NCBI GenBank assembly: GCA_036401335.1
Contig: DASWVC010000178.1
Location: 1 to 6,843, forward strand
Reading direction: 5' to 3'
Length of the DNA: 6,843 nt
Source of the DNA: DASWVC01 sp036401335
GTDB taxonomy: Bacteria > Verrucomicrobiota > Verrucomicrobiia > Chthoniobacterales > JAFAMB01
Shown in pieces: positions 1-6,072 of this stretch; position 1 is the first letter of the stretch, and every line of letters starts with the position of its first letter. A model generated the notes under the pieces. That model worked only from the letters and a program-made list of their open reading frames with translations, was not told where the DNA came from and searched no databases. The position numbers and the translations under genes were made by a program.

Positions 1-159
1 GGCAAAACACGTGATCGAATTGACCTTGGCGTTAACCAGGGTGTCAGCAAATTCGTCCGGATCAAAGTCCGCACCGATGGCTTCGAGGTGTTCACTGGTG
101 TGAAAATCGAGGTGGATTTGGCGGAAGCGCAATTCGGCTTCCTTAGTTGGAGTTTGCAT
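1..159 (-). CDS. Probable glycoside hydrolase, GHL6 / beta-galactosidase-trimerisation type (N-terminal 53 residues only)
   Basis: Reading the minus strand from the ATG at 159 gives 53 codons with no stop before the window edge, so only the N-terminus is present. It begins MQTPTKEAELRFRQIHLDFH and continues with an IGADFDPDEF stretch and ends ..NSITCFA. From memory of the family, the pattern R-Q-I-H-L-D-F-H-T-S ... G-x-x-F-D-P-x-x-F-A ... V-N-S-x-T-C-F-A is the first beta-strand and helix of putative (beta/alpha)8 glycosidases annotated as hypothetical glycosyl hydrolase 6, often with a beta-galactosidase trimerisation domain, or loosely as alpha-L-fucosidases. No signal peptide is visible, so it is probably cytoplasmic. 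It lies 71 nt after the MalG-type permease, which fits a role in cleaving the imported sugar. The ribosome site is weak (CAGAAAAAC before ATG). Catalytic residues lie outside the window, so substrate and activity cannot be judged. Confidence 0.72.
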   Translation of the reverse strand, partial: MQTPTKEAELRFRQIHLDFHTSEHLEAIGADFDPDEFADTLVNAKVNSITCFA

Positions 160-230
160 GTTTTTCTGGTTCGAATGTCGATTACTGACGATCAACGTTT
201 CGTCCGATCAAAGCACTGGTTCTGGACGGC

Positions 231-1073
231 CTAACGGCCGCCGAATCCGGAAATCGATATCCCCTGGATGATGTATTTTTGCAATGCCATCGTGAGGAGC
301 AGGGTGGGCAGGATCGAGATTGTGGAGGCTGCCATCATGTAGTTCCACTCCGTGCCGTGCTGACCGTTGAAGAGGTTGAGCCCGACCGGTACCGTAGCCA
401 TTTCCCGCGAATTTCCTACGATTAAGGGCCAAAGAAAATTGTTCCAGTAAGCGATGAAGGTGAACAGCGCGAGCACGGCAATCGCCGGTTTTGCCATCGG
501 CACGATGACGTTCCACAGTACTTGCCATTGCGTCGCCCCATCAATGCGTGCTGCCTCCTCGAAGTCGCGAGGAATGGTCAGGAAGAATTGTCGGAGCAAA
601 AAGGTCCCGAAAGCCGTAAACGCCGAAGGCAGGATCAACGCCTGGTAGGTGTTGACCCATCCAAGGTATTTCATCAGCAAGAACAAGGGTACAACCGTTA
701 CCTCCTGGGGAATCATCAGGGTGCCCAGGTAGATCAAGAACAACTGGTCGCGCCGCCAAAAACGGAGCCGGGCAAAGGCATAAGCCGAGAGAATGGACGT
801 AAACAGGACGATGGCAGTGCCTGCGACCGATACGAACAGCCCGTTGAACATGAAAGTTCCGAATGGCACGAAATGCCACGCGGCGGGAAAATTTCCCCAC
901 TCAATCGACGAACCAATCAGCCGCGGAGGAAACTGAAAGATTTCGGCGTTGGGTTTGAGCGCGGTGCTCAGCATCCACAGGAAAGGGAACAGCCAAAAGG
1001 CGGCGAGCAGCGTGATCCCGGCTTGCGAGCCGAACGGACCGAGCCTGCGGGCTAAAGGCTGGCTAGCTTTCAT
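231..1073 (-). CDS. Carbohydrate ABC transporter permease, MalG/UgpE type
   Basis: This 280-aa inner-membrane protein is the second transmembrane subunit of a CUT1-type sugar importer. Hydrophobic segments lie at about residues 18-38, 74-99, 110-134, 142-165, 194-218 and 247-265, the six helices usual for MalG homologues. The cytoplasmic EAA loop that docks onto the ATPase is clear at residues 173-192 (EAARIDGATQWQVLWNVIVP), with the conserved E-A-A, the G nine residues into the family pattern, and the closing P. Length matches the family (about 270-300 aa). The ATG at 1071-1073 overlaps the end of the MalF-type gene by 11 nt in a different frame, and no strong ribosome site precedes it, so translation is probably coupled to the upstream gene. 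The C-terminus (GISISGFGGR) takes the place of the usual short G-x-x-x-G-A-x-K-G tail. The specific sugar cannot be read from the sequence. Confidence 0.95.
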   Translation of the reverse strand: MKASQPLARRLGPFGSQAGITLLAAFWLFPFLWMLSTALKPNAEIFQFPPRLIGSSIEWGNFPAAWHFVPFGTFMFNGLFVSVAGTAIVLFTSILSAYAFARLRFWRRDQLFLIYLGTLMIPQEVTVVPLFLLMKYLGWVNTYQALILPSAFTAFGTFLLRQFFLTIPRDFEEAARIDGATQWQVLWNVIVPMAKPAIAVLALFTFIAYWNNFLWPLIVGNSREMATVPVGLNLFNGQHGTEWNYMMAASTISILPTLLLTMALQKYIIQGISISGFGGR

Positions 1074-2019
1074 AGTTCACGAACCGTTTTTGGAGGCCGA
1101 ATTGCAGGGCGGTACCGATCATGACAATAAAAAACAACACCCAACCGATCGCGGAGGCATATCCCATTTTGAAATACTGGAACCCGTTGTTGTACAGGTA
1201 GTAGACAACCGACGTGGTGCTTACCCCGGGTCCTCCGGCAGTCAAAACGTACGGTTGAACAAAAACCTGGAAGGAAGTGATGAACGTCATCACCATCCCA
1301 AAAAAGATGGATGGCGTCAGCATGGGCAGGGTGATCTTCCAAAAGCGGGTCCACGGCTTAGCTCCGTCAATGGCGGCTGCCTCGTACAACGGGCGCGGAA
1401 TCGAACGCAACCCGGCAGAAATGACCAGCATGTTGTAGCCGAACCCTTGCCAGACCGACATGAGGATCATGGCCGCCATGGCCCAACGTTCAGAGCCGAG
1501 CCAGTTCGGCGATGGAAGGTGAAGGAAGGTCAGCGCGGAGTCGACGACGCCGTGCGGAATCAACAACAATCGCCAAATCAGGGCATTGCCCACCATGGGC
1601 GTAAATACCGGCACGAAAAAAACCAGCCGGAAGATCCGGCTGCCACGAATGTTACTGTTCAGCCAGACCGCGATACCGACGGCGAAGACCAGGTTCAGCG
1701 GCACGTAGCCGACCACAAAGTAAACCGTATTAAGAAGAACCCGGAAGAAGACCGGGTCTTTGGTGAACAGCCTTTCGTAGTTCCCCCAGGCAATGTATTT
1801 CGGATGCCCAAGCACCGGCCAACTAAAGAAACTGATGACCAGCGAGGCCACCAGCGGCAACAAGGTAAATCCGAGAAAGCCGATTCCGTTTGGCAGCAGG
1901 TAAGCAAGAACGGTTGACCACCTCGAATACTCGGAACGTCCCTTCTTGCCTTCCGCCAAATGCTGCTTCCGCTCCGTTACGGGCAAATCTCGGAGCACGA
2001 CGGGGTTGGAGGAGGGCAC
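1063..2019 (-). CDS. Carbohydrate ABC transporter permease, MalF/UgpA type (GTG start)
   Basis: This 318-aa integral membrane subunit pairs with the MalG-type permease to form the channel of a CUT1 sugar importer. After a charged cytoplasmic N-terminus of about 36 residues come hydrophobic segments at about 37-66, 95-120, 130-153, 178-203, 235-257 and 284-308. The ATPase-docking EAA loop is at residues 213-232 (EAAAIDGAKPWTRFWKITLP). The L-T-x-G-G-P motif typical of this family is present at 259-264 as LTAGGP. The start is a GTG at 2017-2019, chosen because an ideal TAGGAG ribosome site lies 7 nt upstream and overlaps the stop codon of the binding-protein gene. The gene is 10 nt downstream of that gene and overlaps the following permease by 11 nt. 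There is no long periplasmic P2 insertion like that of Escherichia coli MalF, so it resembles UgpA/LacF-type members. Confidence 0.95.
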   Translation of the reverse strand: MPSSNPVVLRDLPVTERKQHLAEGKKGRSEYSRWSTVLAYLLPNGIGFLGFTLLPLVASLVISFFSWPVLGHPKYIAWGNYERLFTKDPVFFRVLLNTVYFVVGYVPLNLVFAVGIAVWLNSNIRGSRIFRLVFFVPVFTPMVGNALIWRLLLIPHGVVDSALTFLHLPSPNWLGSERWAMAAMILMSVWQGFGYNMLVISAGLRSIPRPLYEAAAIDGAKPWTRFWKITLPMLTPSIFFGMVMTFITSFQVFVQPYVLTAGGPGVSTTSVVYYLYNNGFQYFKMGYASAIGWVLFFIVMIGTALQFGLQKRFVNYES

Positions 2020-2026
2020 GGGAAAA

Positions 2027-2032
2027 CTCCTA
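2027..2032 (-). promoter_or_regulatory. Ribosome binding site of the MalF-type permease
   Basis: TAGGAG on the minus strand sits 7 nt before the GTG at 2019. Its first three bases are the TAG stop codon of the substrate-binding protein, so termination and re-initiation are adjacent. The site decides in favour of the GTG start, since no ATG lies nearby in that frame. Confidence 0.85.
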
Positions 2033-3307
2033 GGCGGAAAGTTGATCCTGAATCTCTTTCAACGCTTGGTCGGCCGGCTTTTGACCATTCAGCACCGGGA
2101 TTCCGTATTGAACCATGAGCAAATTCATTTGCTGCCAGTTGGCAGTTGTCTTGAACGGGACCACGCCTCCGTTGAGCGTGTGAGTAAGCACCTCTTCGCA
2201 GCCCGTGGGAGCGTTCTTGTACCAAGCAGCTTGTTGCGCTTTCCGAGCGGGAAACGCGCGACCGGTCGTGGCCAGGTGTTCCTCCGCTTCCGCACCGGTG
2301 AGGGTCGTAAGGGCCTTGAACGCCAGGTTGGGGTCTTTGGCAGACGAAGAGATTCCAAAACCCGAGCCGGCGACAAGCGTGAGCGAGCCTTTACTCCCTT
2401 TGGGTATCGTGGCGAGACCGAAATCGAACTTGATGGAGCTTTTTACATTCACAACGTCCCACGGCCCGGTCACGAACATGGCAGCGTTCCCTGCCGTCCA
2501 CATTTGCAGCGGGGTTCCGGCATCCTGGCTGGAGGGCAGCGGCGGCGCAACGTGCTCCTTGTGAACGAGGCCGGCATAAGTGTCGAAAGCTTTGACAAAG
2601 CCGGAGTTGACGATGTCGATTTCGTCGTCACCCTTCAGGTAGGTTGCCCCATTCGATAGGATAAACGGGAAGCAGAAGTCCGGGTAAGGAAAGGCTGCAA
2701 AGCCGTACTGGTTGCCGTGGGTCAACTTTTTGGCGGCAGCCAGGAATTCATCGTAGGTCCAATCCAGGCCGGGTTCCGCCACATTGTCACGCTTGAACAG
2801 GTCTTTATTGTAGAAGATGACGTGGGGGCCAAGATCATACGGCAGTGCACGCAGGGCGCCCTCGGACGTCAAGGCTTGCAGGATCGTGGGATCAAACGCG
2901 GTCAGGTCAAAATGCTGCGACTTGACCAAAGGGTCGAGCGCTTGGAAGGCCGGCGCAAATTGCGGGGTTCGCTGGCTCTGGATCGAGATAAGGTCTTGCA
3001 AACCGTTGGAGGCGGCCTGCATGGTTAGTTTGGTCCAGTAATCGTTCCAACCGGCGGTGACCAAATTGATGTTGAGGTCAGGGTCCTGTTTTTGCACGAG
3101 GGCGATGATCTCCTTCCAGACGGTGCCTTCGGCATCGGTATTGCTCCACATGTACCAACTGAGTTGTTGGGGCGAAGCCGCCCGGGTCGCGGCAAGGGAT
3201 CCCAGCAACGCCAGTGAGATCGCCGATTTCGTGCTGACCGCGAGAAAGTCGCGTCGTTTGAGGCCATTCAGGTTAAATGGCGCGGGGGGAACGGGAGTAT
3301 TGTTCAT
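2030..3307 (-). CDS. Extracellular sugar-binding protein of an ABC importer, with Tat signal
   Basis: This 425-aa precursor is the solute receptor of the sugar importer encoded by the next two genes, in the MalE/UgpB-like group 1 binding-protein fold. The N-terminus carries a twin-arginine signal: KRRDFLA at residues 17-23, a hydrophobic stretch at about 29-40, and an A-x-A-like end (ATRAA at 40-44) where cleavage is likely. This implies export of the folded protein by the Tat pathway. There is no lipobox cysteine, so it should be a free periplasmic protein. The mature part opens with the typical beta-strand LSWYMWSNTD and contains family-like features such as LPYDLGPHVIFYNKDLF and FVTGPWD. 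I chose the ATG at 3305-3307, preceded by a weak GGGAA. The same frame stays open to an ATG at 3409, but that would bury the Tat signal behind 34 extra residues. The sugar specificity is not visible. Confidence 0.92.
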   Translation of the reverse strand: MNNTPVPPAPFNLNGLKRRDFLAVSTKSAISLALLGSLAATRAASPQQLSWYMWSNTDAEGTVWKEIIALVQKQDPDLNINLVTAGWNDYWTKLTMQAASNGLQDLISIQSQRTPQFAPAFQALDPLVKSQHFDLTAFDPTILQALTSEGALRALPYDLGPHVIFYNKDLFKRDNVAEPGLDWTYDEFLAAAKKLTHGNQYGFAAFPYPDFCFPFILSNGATYLKGDDEIDIVNSGFVKAFDTYAGLVHKEHVAPPLPSSQDAGTPLQMWTAGNAAMFVTGPWDVVNVKSSIKFDFGLATIPKGSKGSLTLVAGSGFGISSSAKDPNLAFKALTTLTGAEAEEHLATTGRAFPARKAQQAAWYKNAPTGCEEVLTHTLNGGVVPFKTTANWQQMNLLMVQYGIPVLNGQKPADQALKEIQDQLSA

Positions 3308-3522
3308 AATGATTCCCAGGGGGAACGAGTTCGTCGGATGGAGGGTTCCTTGACGGAACGACGTTGAAGAGCCAATTGCTCGTTTGTGAAAGAGGTCGCA
3401 TGCAGGCACTCGTTCCTCGTAGCCTCAATCACTTTGAAAGGGATTCTGCCTGCACCGTCAACCACGGACTGTTCCCAACGATGACGTTGACGAGAACCGT
3501 GGGGCCGCACATCATCCCTATC

Positions 3523-3539
3523 GCCAAGGTTACCTTGGC
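3523..3539. promoter_or_regulatory. 17-nt perfect palindrome, candidate operator
   Basis: GCCAAGGT-T-ACCTTGGC has 8-nt arms around a single central base. It lies about 215 nt upstream of the start of the sugar-binding protein gene, with nothing else in the gap to explain it. Size and symmetry fit a dimeric repressor or activator site, such as those bound by LacI- or GntR-family sugar regulators, but the sequence does not match a consensus I can name. No run of T follows on either strand, so it is not an intrinsic terminator. No regulator gene is in the window. Confidence 0.4.
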
Positions 3540-3595
3540 AGAAAGTCGCCATAAACGGGGAGATTTTGTTCACTAACTTTTCTAACCAGAAGACT

Positions 3596-3610
3596 GGGGA
3601 TGCTAACCCG
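3596..3610. repeat. Imperfect direct repeat, copy 1
   Basis: GGGGATGCTAACCCG matches GGGGGTGCTAAACCCG at 3944-3959 except for one substitution and one inserted base. Both copies lie in the gene-free stretch, about 350 nt apart and in the same orientation. Each has G-run and C-run ends that could pair. They may be regulator sites or edges of a small repeat element. Confidence 0.35.
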
Positions 3611-3709
3611 CCCGTTGCCTCGACAATGGCCAAGTAGCAAAGTGGTAATGCCAAACAGATTTTGATGCCTGCATACTCGGTTCGTTTGATCCCCCTGAAT
3701 CGCGCGCGT

Positions 3710-3985
3710 CTATTTTGCCCGATTTTTTTCGGCCAGAATCGACTTGCCTTCATTGCCCGACATTAGCGGATCACCATCGGCGATTGCCATTACTTGCTGT
3801 TTCACCAGTGCCGGCTCCGCCGGTTGGCGGTCATCGAACTCAAGCTCGGCAAATTCCAGGTGCCACGCACGCTCGGAGCATCCGGGTGAGTGGGGCCGCT
3901 CTTGTAAATGCTTGTCTAAACGTCTATGGCTGCCTTGAACTCCGGGGGTGCTAAACCCGTAGCCGGCCTGAAATGAAGCTTCATT
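3710..3985 (-). pseudogene. Possible coding relic or repeat fragment, 91 open codons without a start
   Basis: On the minus strand an open frame runs from just after an in-frame TGA at 3986-3988 to a TAG at 3710-3712. There is no ATG in its first 63 codons and no ribosome site, so it is not an intact gene. The second half reads like real protein, with acidic and helical stretches such as WHLEFAELEFDDRQPAEP and MAIADGDPLMSGNEGKS. It shares the reading frame of the TIM-barrel gene just upstream, separated by TGA-GGC-TGA, but that protein already has the normal length for its family, so this is not a lost extension. It could be the tail of a decayed gene, part of a dispersed repeat, or chance. 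I do not recognise a family. Confidence 0.25.
3944..3959. repeat. Imperfect direct repeat, copy 2
   Basis: GGGGGTGCTAAACCCG is the partner of the copy at 3596-3610. It lies 9 nt from the 22-nt palindrome at 3968-3989 and inside the 91-codon open frame. Confidence 0.35.
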
Positions 3986-3989
3986 TCAG
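3968..3989 (-). terminator. 22-nt perfect palindrome directly after the UPF0261/TIM-barrel operon
   Basis: CTGAAATGAAG followed at once by its complement CTTCATTTCAG gives 11-nt arms with no spacer, starting 2 nt after the TGA of the TIM-barrel gene. As RNA it would fold into a stem of about 9 bp with a tetraloop. On the minus strand it is followed by CCGGCTACGGG rather than a T-run, so it is not a canonical intrinsic terminator. It could protect the 3' end of the message, assist Rho-dependent termination, or be a double-stranded protein-binding site. The position argues for a transcript end. Confidence 0.45.
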
Positions 3990-3991
3990 CC

Positions 3992-4834
3992 TCAGCCTTG
4001 CGGCGGGGTGACTTTGAGCTGGGTGAACTTGCGGACCTGCTCCGTGATCCCGCGTTCGACCGGCAGGCGTTCCATGCTGGTTGCCCCGTAAAACCCGTTT
4101 ATCCCGGGCATCCGCGCCAGCGCTCCGCCAACCGTTTCCGGTTCATCGAACGGCCCGCCGTGGCAGATGACCAGGATGTCCGGACGAACTTTCCGGGCAG
4201 CCTCGGCAATGCGTAAGGTGATGTCGATCGCCTCGTCCAGGTGCAGGGCCACGGCCGCGCCGATCGTGCCGCCCGTGGTCAACCCGACGTGAGCCACCAC
4301 CAGGTCCGCGCCGGCCTCCGCCATGGCTTGCGCTTCGTCTTCGTTGAACACGTACGGCGTCGTCAACAGGTCCATGCCATGGGCAAGGCGGATCATCTCG
4401 ACCTCCTTGTCGTAGCCCAGTCCGGTGGCCTCCATGTTGGCCCGCATCTTTCCATCGAACAGGCCGACCGTCGGAAAATTCTGAACGCCGGAAAAGCCCA
4501 TTTCTTTCACCTGCTTCAGAAAATAGGGCATGAGCCGAAACGGGTCCGTCGCGTTCACCCCGGCAAGAACGGGGGTGTGCCGGACCACCGGCAAAACCTC
4601 TCCCGCCATTTCCATCACGATCGCATTGGCATCGCCGTAGGCGAAAAGGCCGGTCACAGAAACGCGTCCCGCCATCCGGTAGCGCCCCGTGTTGTAAATG
4701 ACAATGAGGTCGATGCCACCGGCTTCTTCGCACTTTGCGGAAATGCCGGTCCCGGCGCCCCCGCCGATAATGGGTTCACCGCGGTCCACCTTGGCCCGCA
4801 ACCGTTTTAAAATCTCATCCCGCGAAATGGCCAT
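3992..4834 (-). CDS. TIM-barrel protein of the phosphoenolpyruvate hydrolase family (Tm-1 C-terminal-domain homologue)
   Basis: This 280-aa cytoplasmic protein matches the family PF09370, known as PEP hydrolase or TIM-barrel signal transduction protein. Characteristic stretches are PIIGGGAGTGISAKCEEAGG at 21-40, the following IDLIVIYNTGRYRMAGR, YGDANAIVMEMAGEVLPVVR at 66-85, TPVLAGVNATDPFRLM at 87-102, GFSGVQNFPTVGLFDG at 113-128 and HVGLTTGGTIG at 182-192. The near-terminal GFYGATSMERLPVE (248-260) closes the barrel. In plants and fungi this domain is fused behind a UPF0261 domain, as in tomato Tm-1. Here it follows the UPF0261 gene by only 2 nt, with its AGGA ribosome site at 4841-4844 inside the upstream coding end, so the two products are likely made together and act together. 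The reaction is not established for this family to my knowledge. The name 'PEP hydrolase' rests on fold and annotation, and the true substrate is open. Confidence 0.92.
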   Translation of the reverse strand: MAISRDEILKRLRAKVDRGEPIIGGGAGTGISAKCEEAGGIDLIVIYNTGRYRMAGRVSVTGLFAYGDANAIVMEMAGEVLPVVRHTPVLAGVNATDPFRLMPYFLKQVKEMGFSGVQNFPTVGLFDGKMRANMEATGLGYDKEVEMIRLAHGMDLLTTPYVFNEDEAQAMAEAGADLVVAHVGLTTGGTIGAAVALHLDEAIDITLRIAEAARKVRPDILVICHGGPFDEPETVGGALARMPGINGFYGATSMERLPVERGITEQVRKFTQLKVTPPQG

Positions 4835-4836
4835 GT

Positions 4837-6057
4837 TTATTCCTGCTTGTTGTTGATAAGCTCCAGCAGCCGTTCAGTGGCCCGGCGCGAAAACTCCGGG
4901 TCATTGACCGCCTGATCGCAAAGTTCGACCGGGATGTCCGGCCGCAACTTGCTTTTGAGCGCGGCCACAAAAGCCGCGTCGGCTTCCGGCCACCAAAAAG
5001 GCTGTCCGGGCAAATCCAGCTCCGAAAAGCCGCCCATGGGCACCAGGACGGCCACGGGACCCCGGGCCGCGTTCAATTTCTCGGCGAAGATTTTGCCAAG
5101 GCGGGTGTTCTCCTCCACGTTCGTGCGCATGAGCGTGACGTTGGGATTCCAATGGTAGAACCGGCGTCCGTGCCACTTGGCCGGAACCGTTTCGGGCGCC
5201 CAAAAATTGCACATGTCCAGGCAGGCCGGCGTCACAATTTGCGGGACGCCGTTCCGGGCAGCCCCTTCGAGGCGAGCCGGGCCGGCACTTAACACCCCGC
5301 CGCACACTTCGTCTGCCCATTCGGTGGTGGTGAGGTCCAGTACGGCGGAAAAATACCCGTCCTCGATGAGGGTTTCCATCGTCCGGCCTCCGGCGCCGGT
5401 CGCATGAAAGACCAGGACCTCGTACCCACGCTCCTCCAACAGTTTTCGAGCGTGGTCGACGGCGCGGGTCGTGTTCCCGAACATCGTCGCGGCGATCAGC
5501 GGTTTATCCTGCAAGTCGGTCGGCCGTTCGCCCGTTACCATCCCGCAAATAGCGCCTGCGGCATTGGCAAAAATTGTTTTGCTGACACGGTTCAGGCCAG
5601 CCACGTCCACCACGGATGGCATGACCGTGAGGTCCGTTGTCCCGACGTAAGCCTCCATGTTCCCCGAGGCCAGGGTGGAGACCAACAATTTCGGGAAACC
5701 GACCGGCAAAGTCCGCATCGCAGCCGCCGTGATGGCCGTGCCGCCACCGCCGCCCATGGAGATGATGCCGTCGAACCTTCCGGCCGCGTGCAACTGCTTC
5801 ACCACGAGGGCTGCTCCGTCGGCCATCACCCGCATGGCTTCGCCGCGATCGCGGCGGGTGACAAGGGCGGCAAGGGTTTGGCCGCCGGCCGCAGCAACGT
5901 CTTCGGCAGGCACCTCGGGACGGAACGCAGGCGCACCCAACACGCCCACATCGATGACCAATGTCCGGCAGCCTCGCCGCTCGATTTCCACCTTGAGGTA
6001 GGCAAACTCGACGCCTTTCGTGTCCAGGGACCCGATCATGCAGATCGTTTTGGCCAT
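4837..6057 (-). CDS. UPF0261 / Tm-1-like ATP-binding domain protein
   Basis: This 406-aa cytoplasmic protein belongs to UPF0261 (PF06792), the N-terminal half of tomato Tm-1. Typical stretches are the N-terminal strand and loop TICMIGSLDTKGVEFAYLK (residues 4-22), the glycine-rich GIISMGGGGGTAITAAAMR at 97-115, LVSTLASGNMEAYVGTTDLT at 125-144, the domain-linking FHATGAGGRTMETLIEDG at 217-234, DLTTTEWADEVCGGVLSAGP at 241-260, and the late LVPMGGFSELDLPGQPFW at 338-355. Length fits the family (about 400). In Tm-1 this domain binds ATP at the dimer interface, and I infer nucleotide binding here from homology. The start at 6057 is supported by TAGGAG at 6067-6072, 9 nt upstream, overlapping the LivF stop. 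Adjacency to LivF-type ATPases upstream and the TIM-barrel gene downstream suggests a pathway handling the imported compound. The reaction is unknown. Confidence 0.93.
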   Translation of the reverse strand: MAKTICMIGSLDTKGVEFAYLKVEIERRGCRTLVIDVGVLGAPAFRPEVPAEDVAAAGGQTLAALVTRRDRGEAMRVMADGAALVVKQLHAAGRFDGIISMGGGGGTAITAAAMRTLPVGFPKLLVSTLASGNMEAYVGTTDLTVMPSVVDVAGLNRVSKTIFANAAGAICGMVTGERPTDLQDKPLIAATMFGNTTRAVDHARKLLEERGYEVLVFHATGAGGRTMETLIEDGYFSAVLDLTTTEWADEVCGGVLSAGPARLEGAARNGVPQIVTPACLDMCNFWAPETVPAKWHGRRFYHWNPNVTLMRTNVEENTRLGKIFAEKLNAARGPVAVLVPMGGFSELDLPGQPFWWPEADAAFVAALKSKLRPDIPVELCDQAVNDPEFSRRATERLLELINNKQE

Positions 6058-6066
6058 TTGAATCGG

Positions 6067-6072
6067 CTCCTA
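6067..6072 (-). promoter_or_regulatory. Ribosome binding site of the UPF0261 gene
   Basis: TAGGAG on the minus strand precedes the ATG at 6057 by 9 nt. Its first three bases are the stop codon of the LivF-like gene. This supports the chosen start and translation as part of the same message. Confidence 0.8.

Larger units (their letters stand above)
3308..3991. other. Intergenic region between the two operons
   Basis: These 684 bases contain no gene I can support. Codon choice in the open frames is mixed and unlike the strongly GC-ended codons of the flanking genes, especially at 3308-3720. The stretch should hold the promoter of the sugar operon. I looked for TTGACA/TATAAT pairs on the minus strand and found only poor matches, for example TTGACG at about 3461 without a good -10. 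What it does contain is listed separately: perfect palindromes at 3523-3539 and 3968-3989, an imperfect direct repeat, recurrent TGC-NN-GCA sites and a 91-codon open frame at 3710-3985 that may be a relic. Confidence 0.6.

Noticed and set aside
227..240. Small hairpin CGGCC-TAAC-GGCCG at the end of the MalG-type gene
   Set aside because: The stem is only 5 bp, includes the stop codon, and is not followed by a T-run on the minus strand. The glycosidase gene follows in the same direction, so a terminator here is not supported.
949..1917. 322-codon open frame on the plus strand
   Set aside because: It is antisense to the two permeases, and its predicted product is highly charged and low in hydrophobics, the mirror of membrane-protein codons. 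No ribosome site or family motif is seen.
3308..3409. 34-residue N-terminal extension of the binding protein from the ATG at 3409
   Set aside because: It would place the twin-arginine signal more than 50 residues from the N-terminus. The extension has no signal-like properties, and the ATG at 3307 gives a normal Tat precursor.
3430..3470. TTGACG on the minus strand near 3461 as a -35 box
   Set aside because: At the proper spacing there is only TTCAAA, a poor -10 element, so a promoter call would be guesswork.
3304..3753. 149-codon minus-strand frame whose TGA overlaps the binding-protein ATG as ATGA
   Set aside because: The ATGA overlap resembles operon coupling, but codon use is mixed and unlike the neighbours, the product is rich in Arg, Trp and Cys without recognisable motifs, and it would occupy the place where the promoter and leader are expected. 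Treated as chance, though a database search could reopen it.
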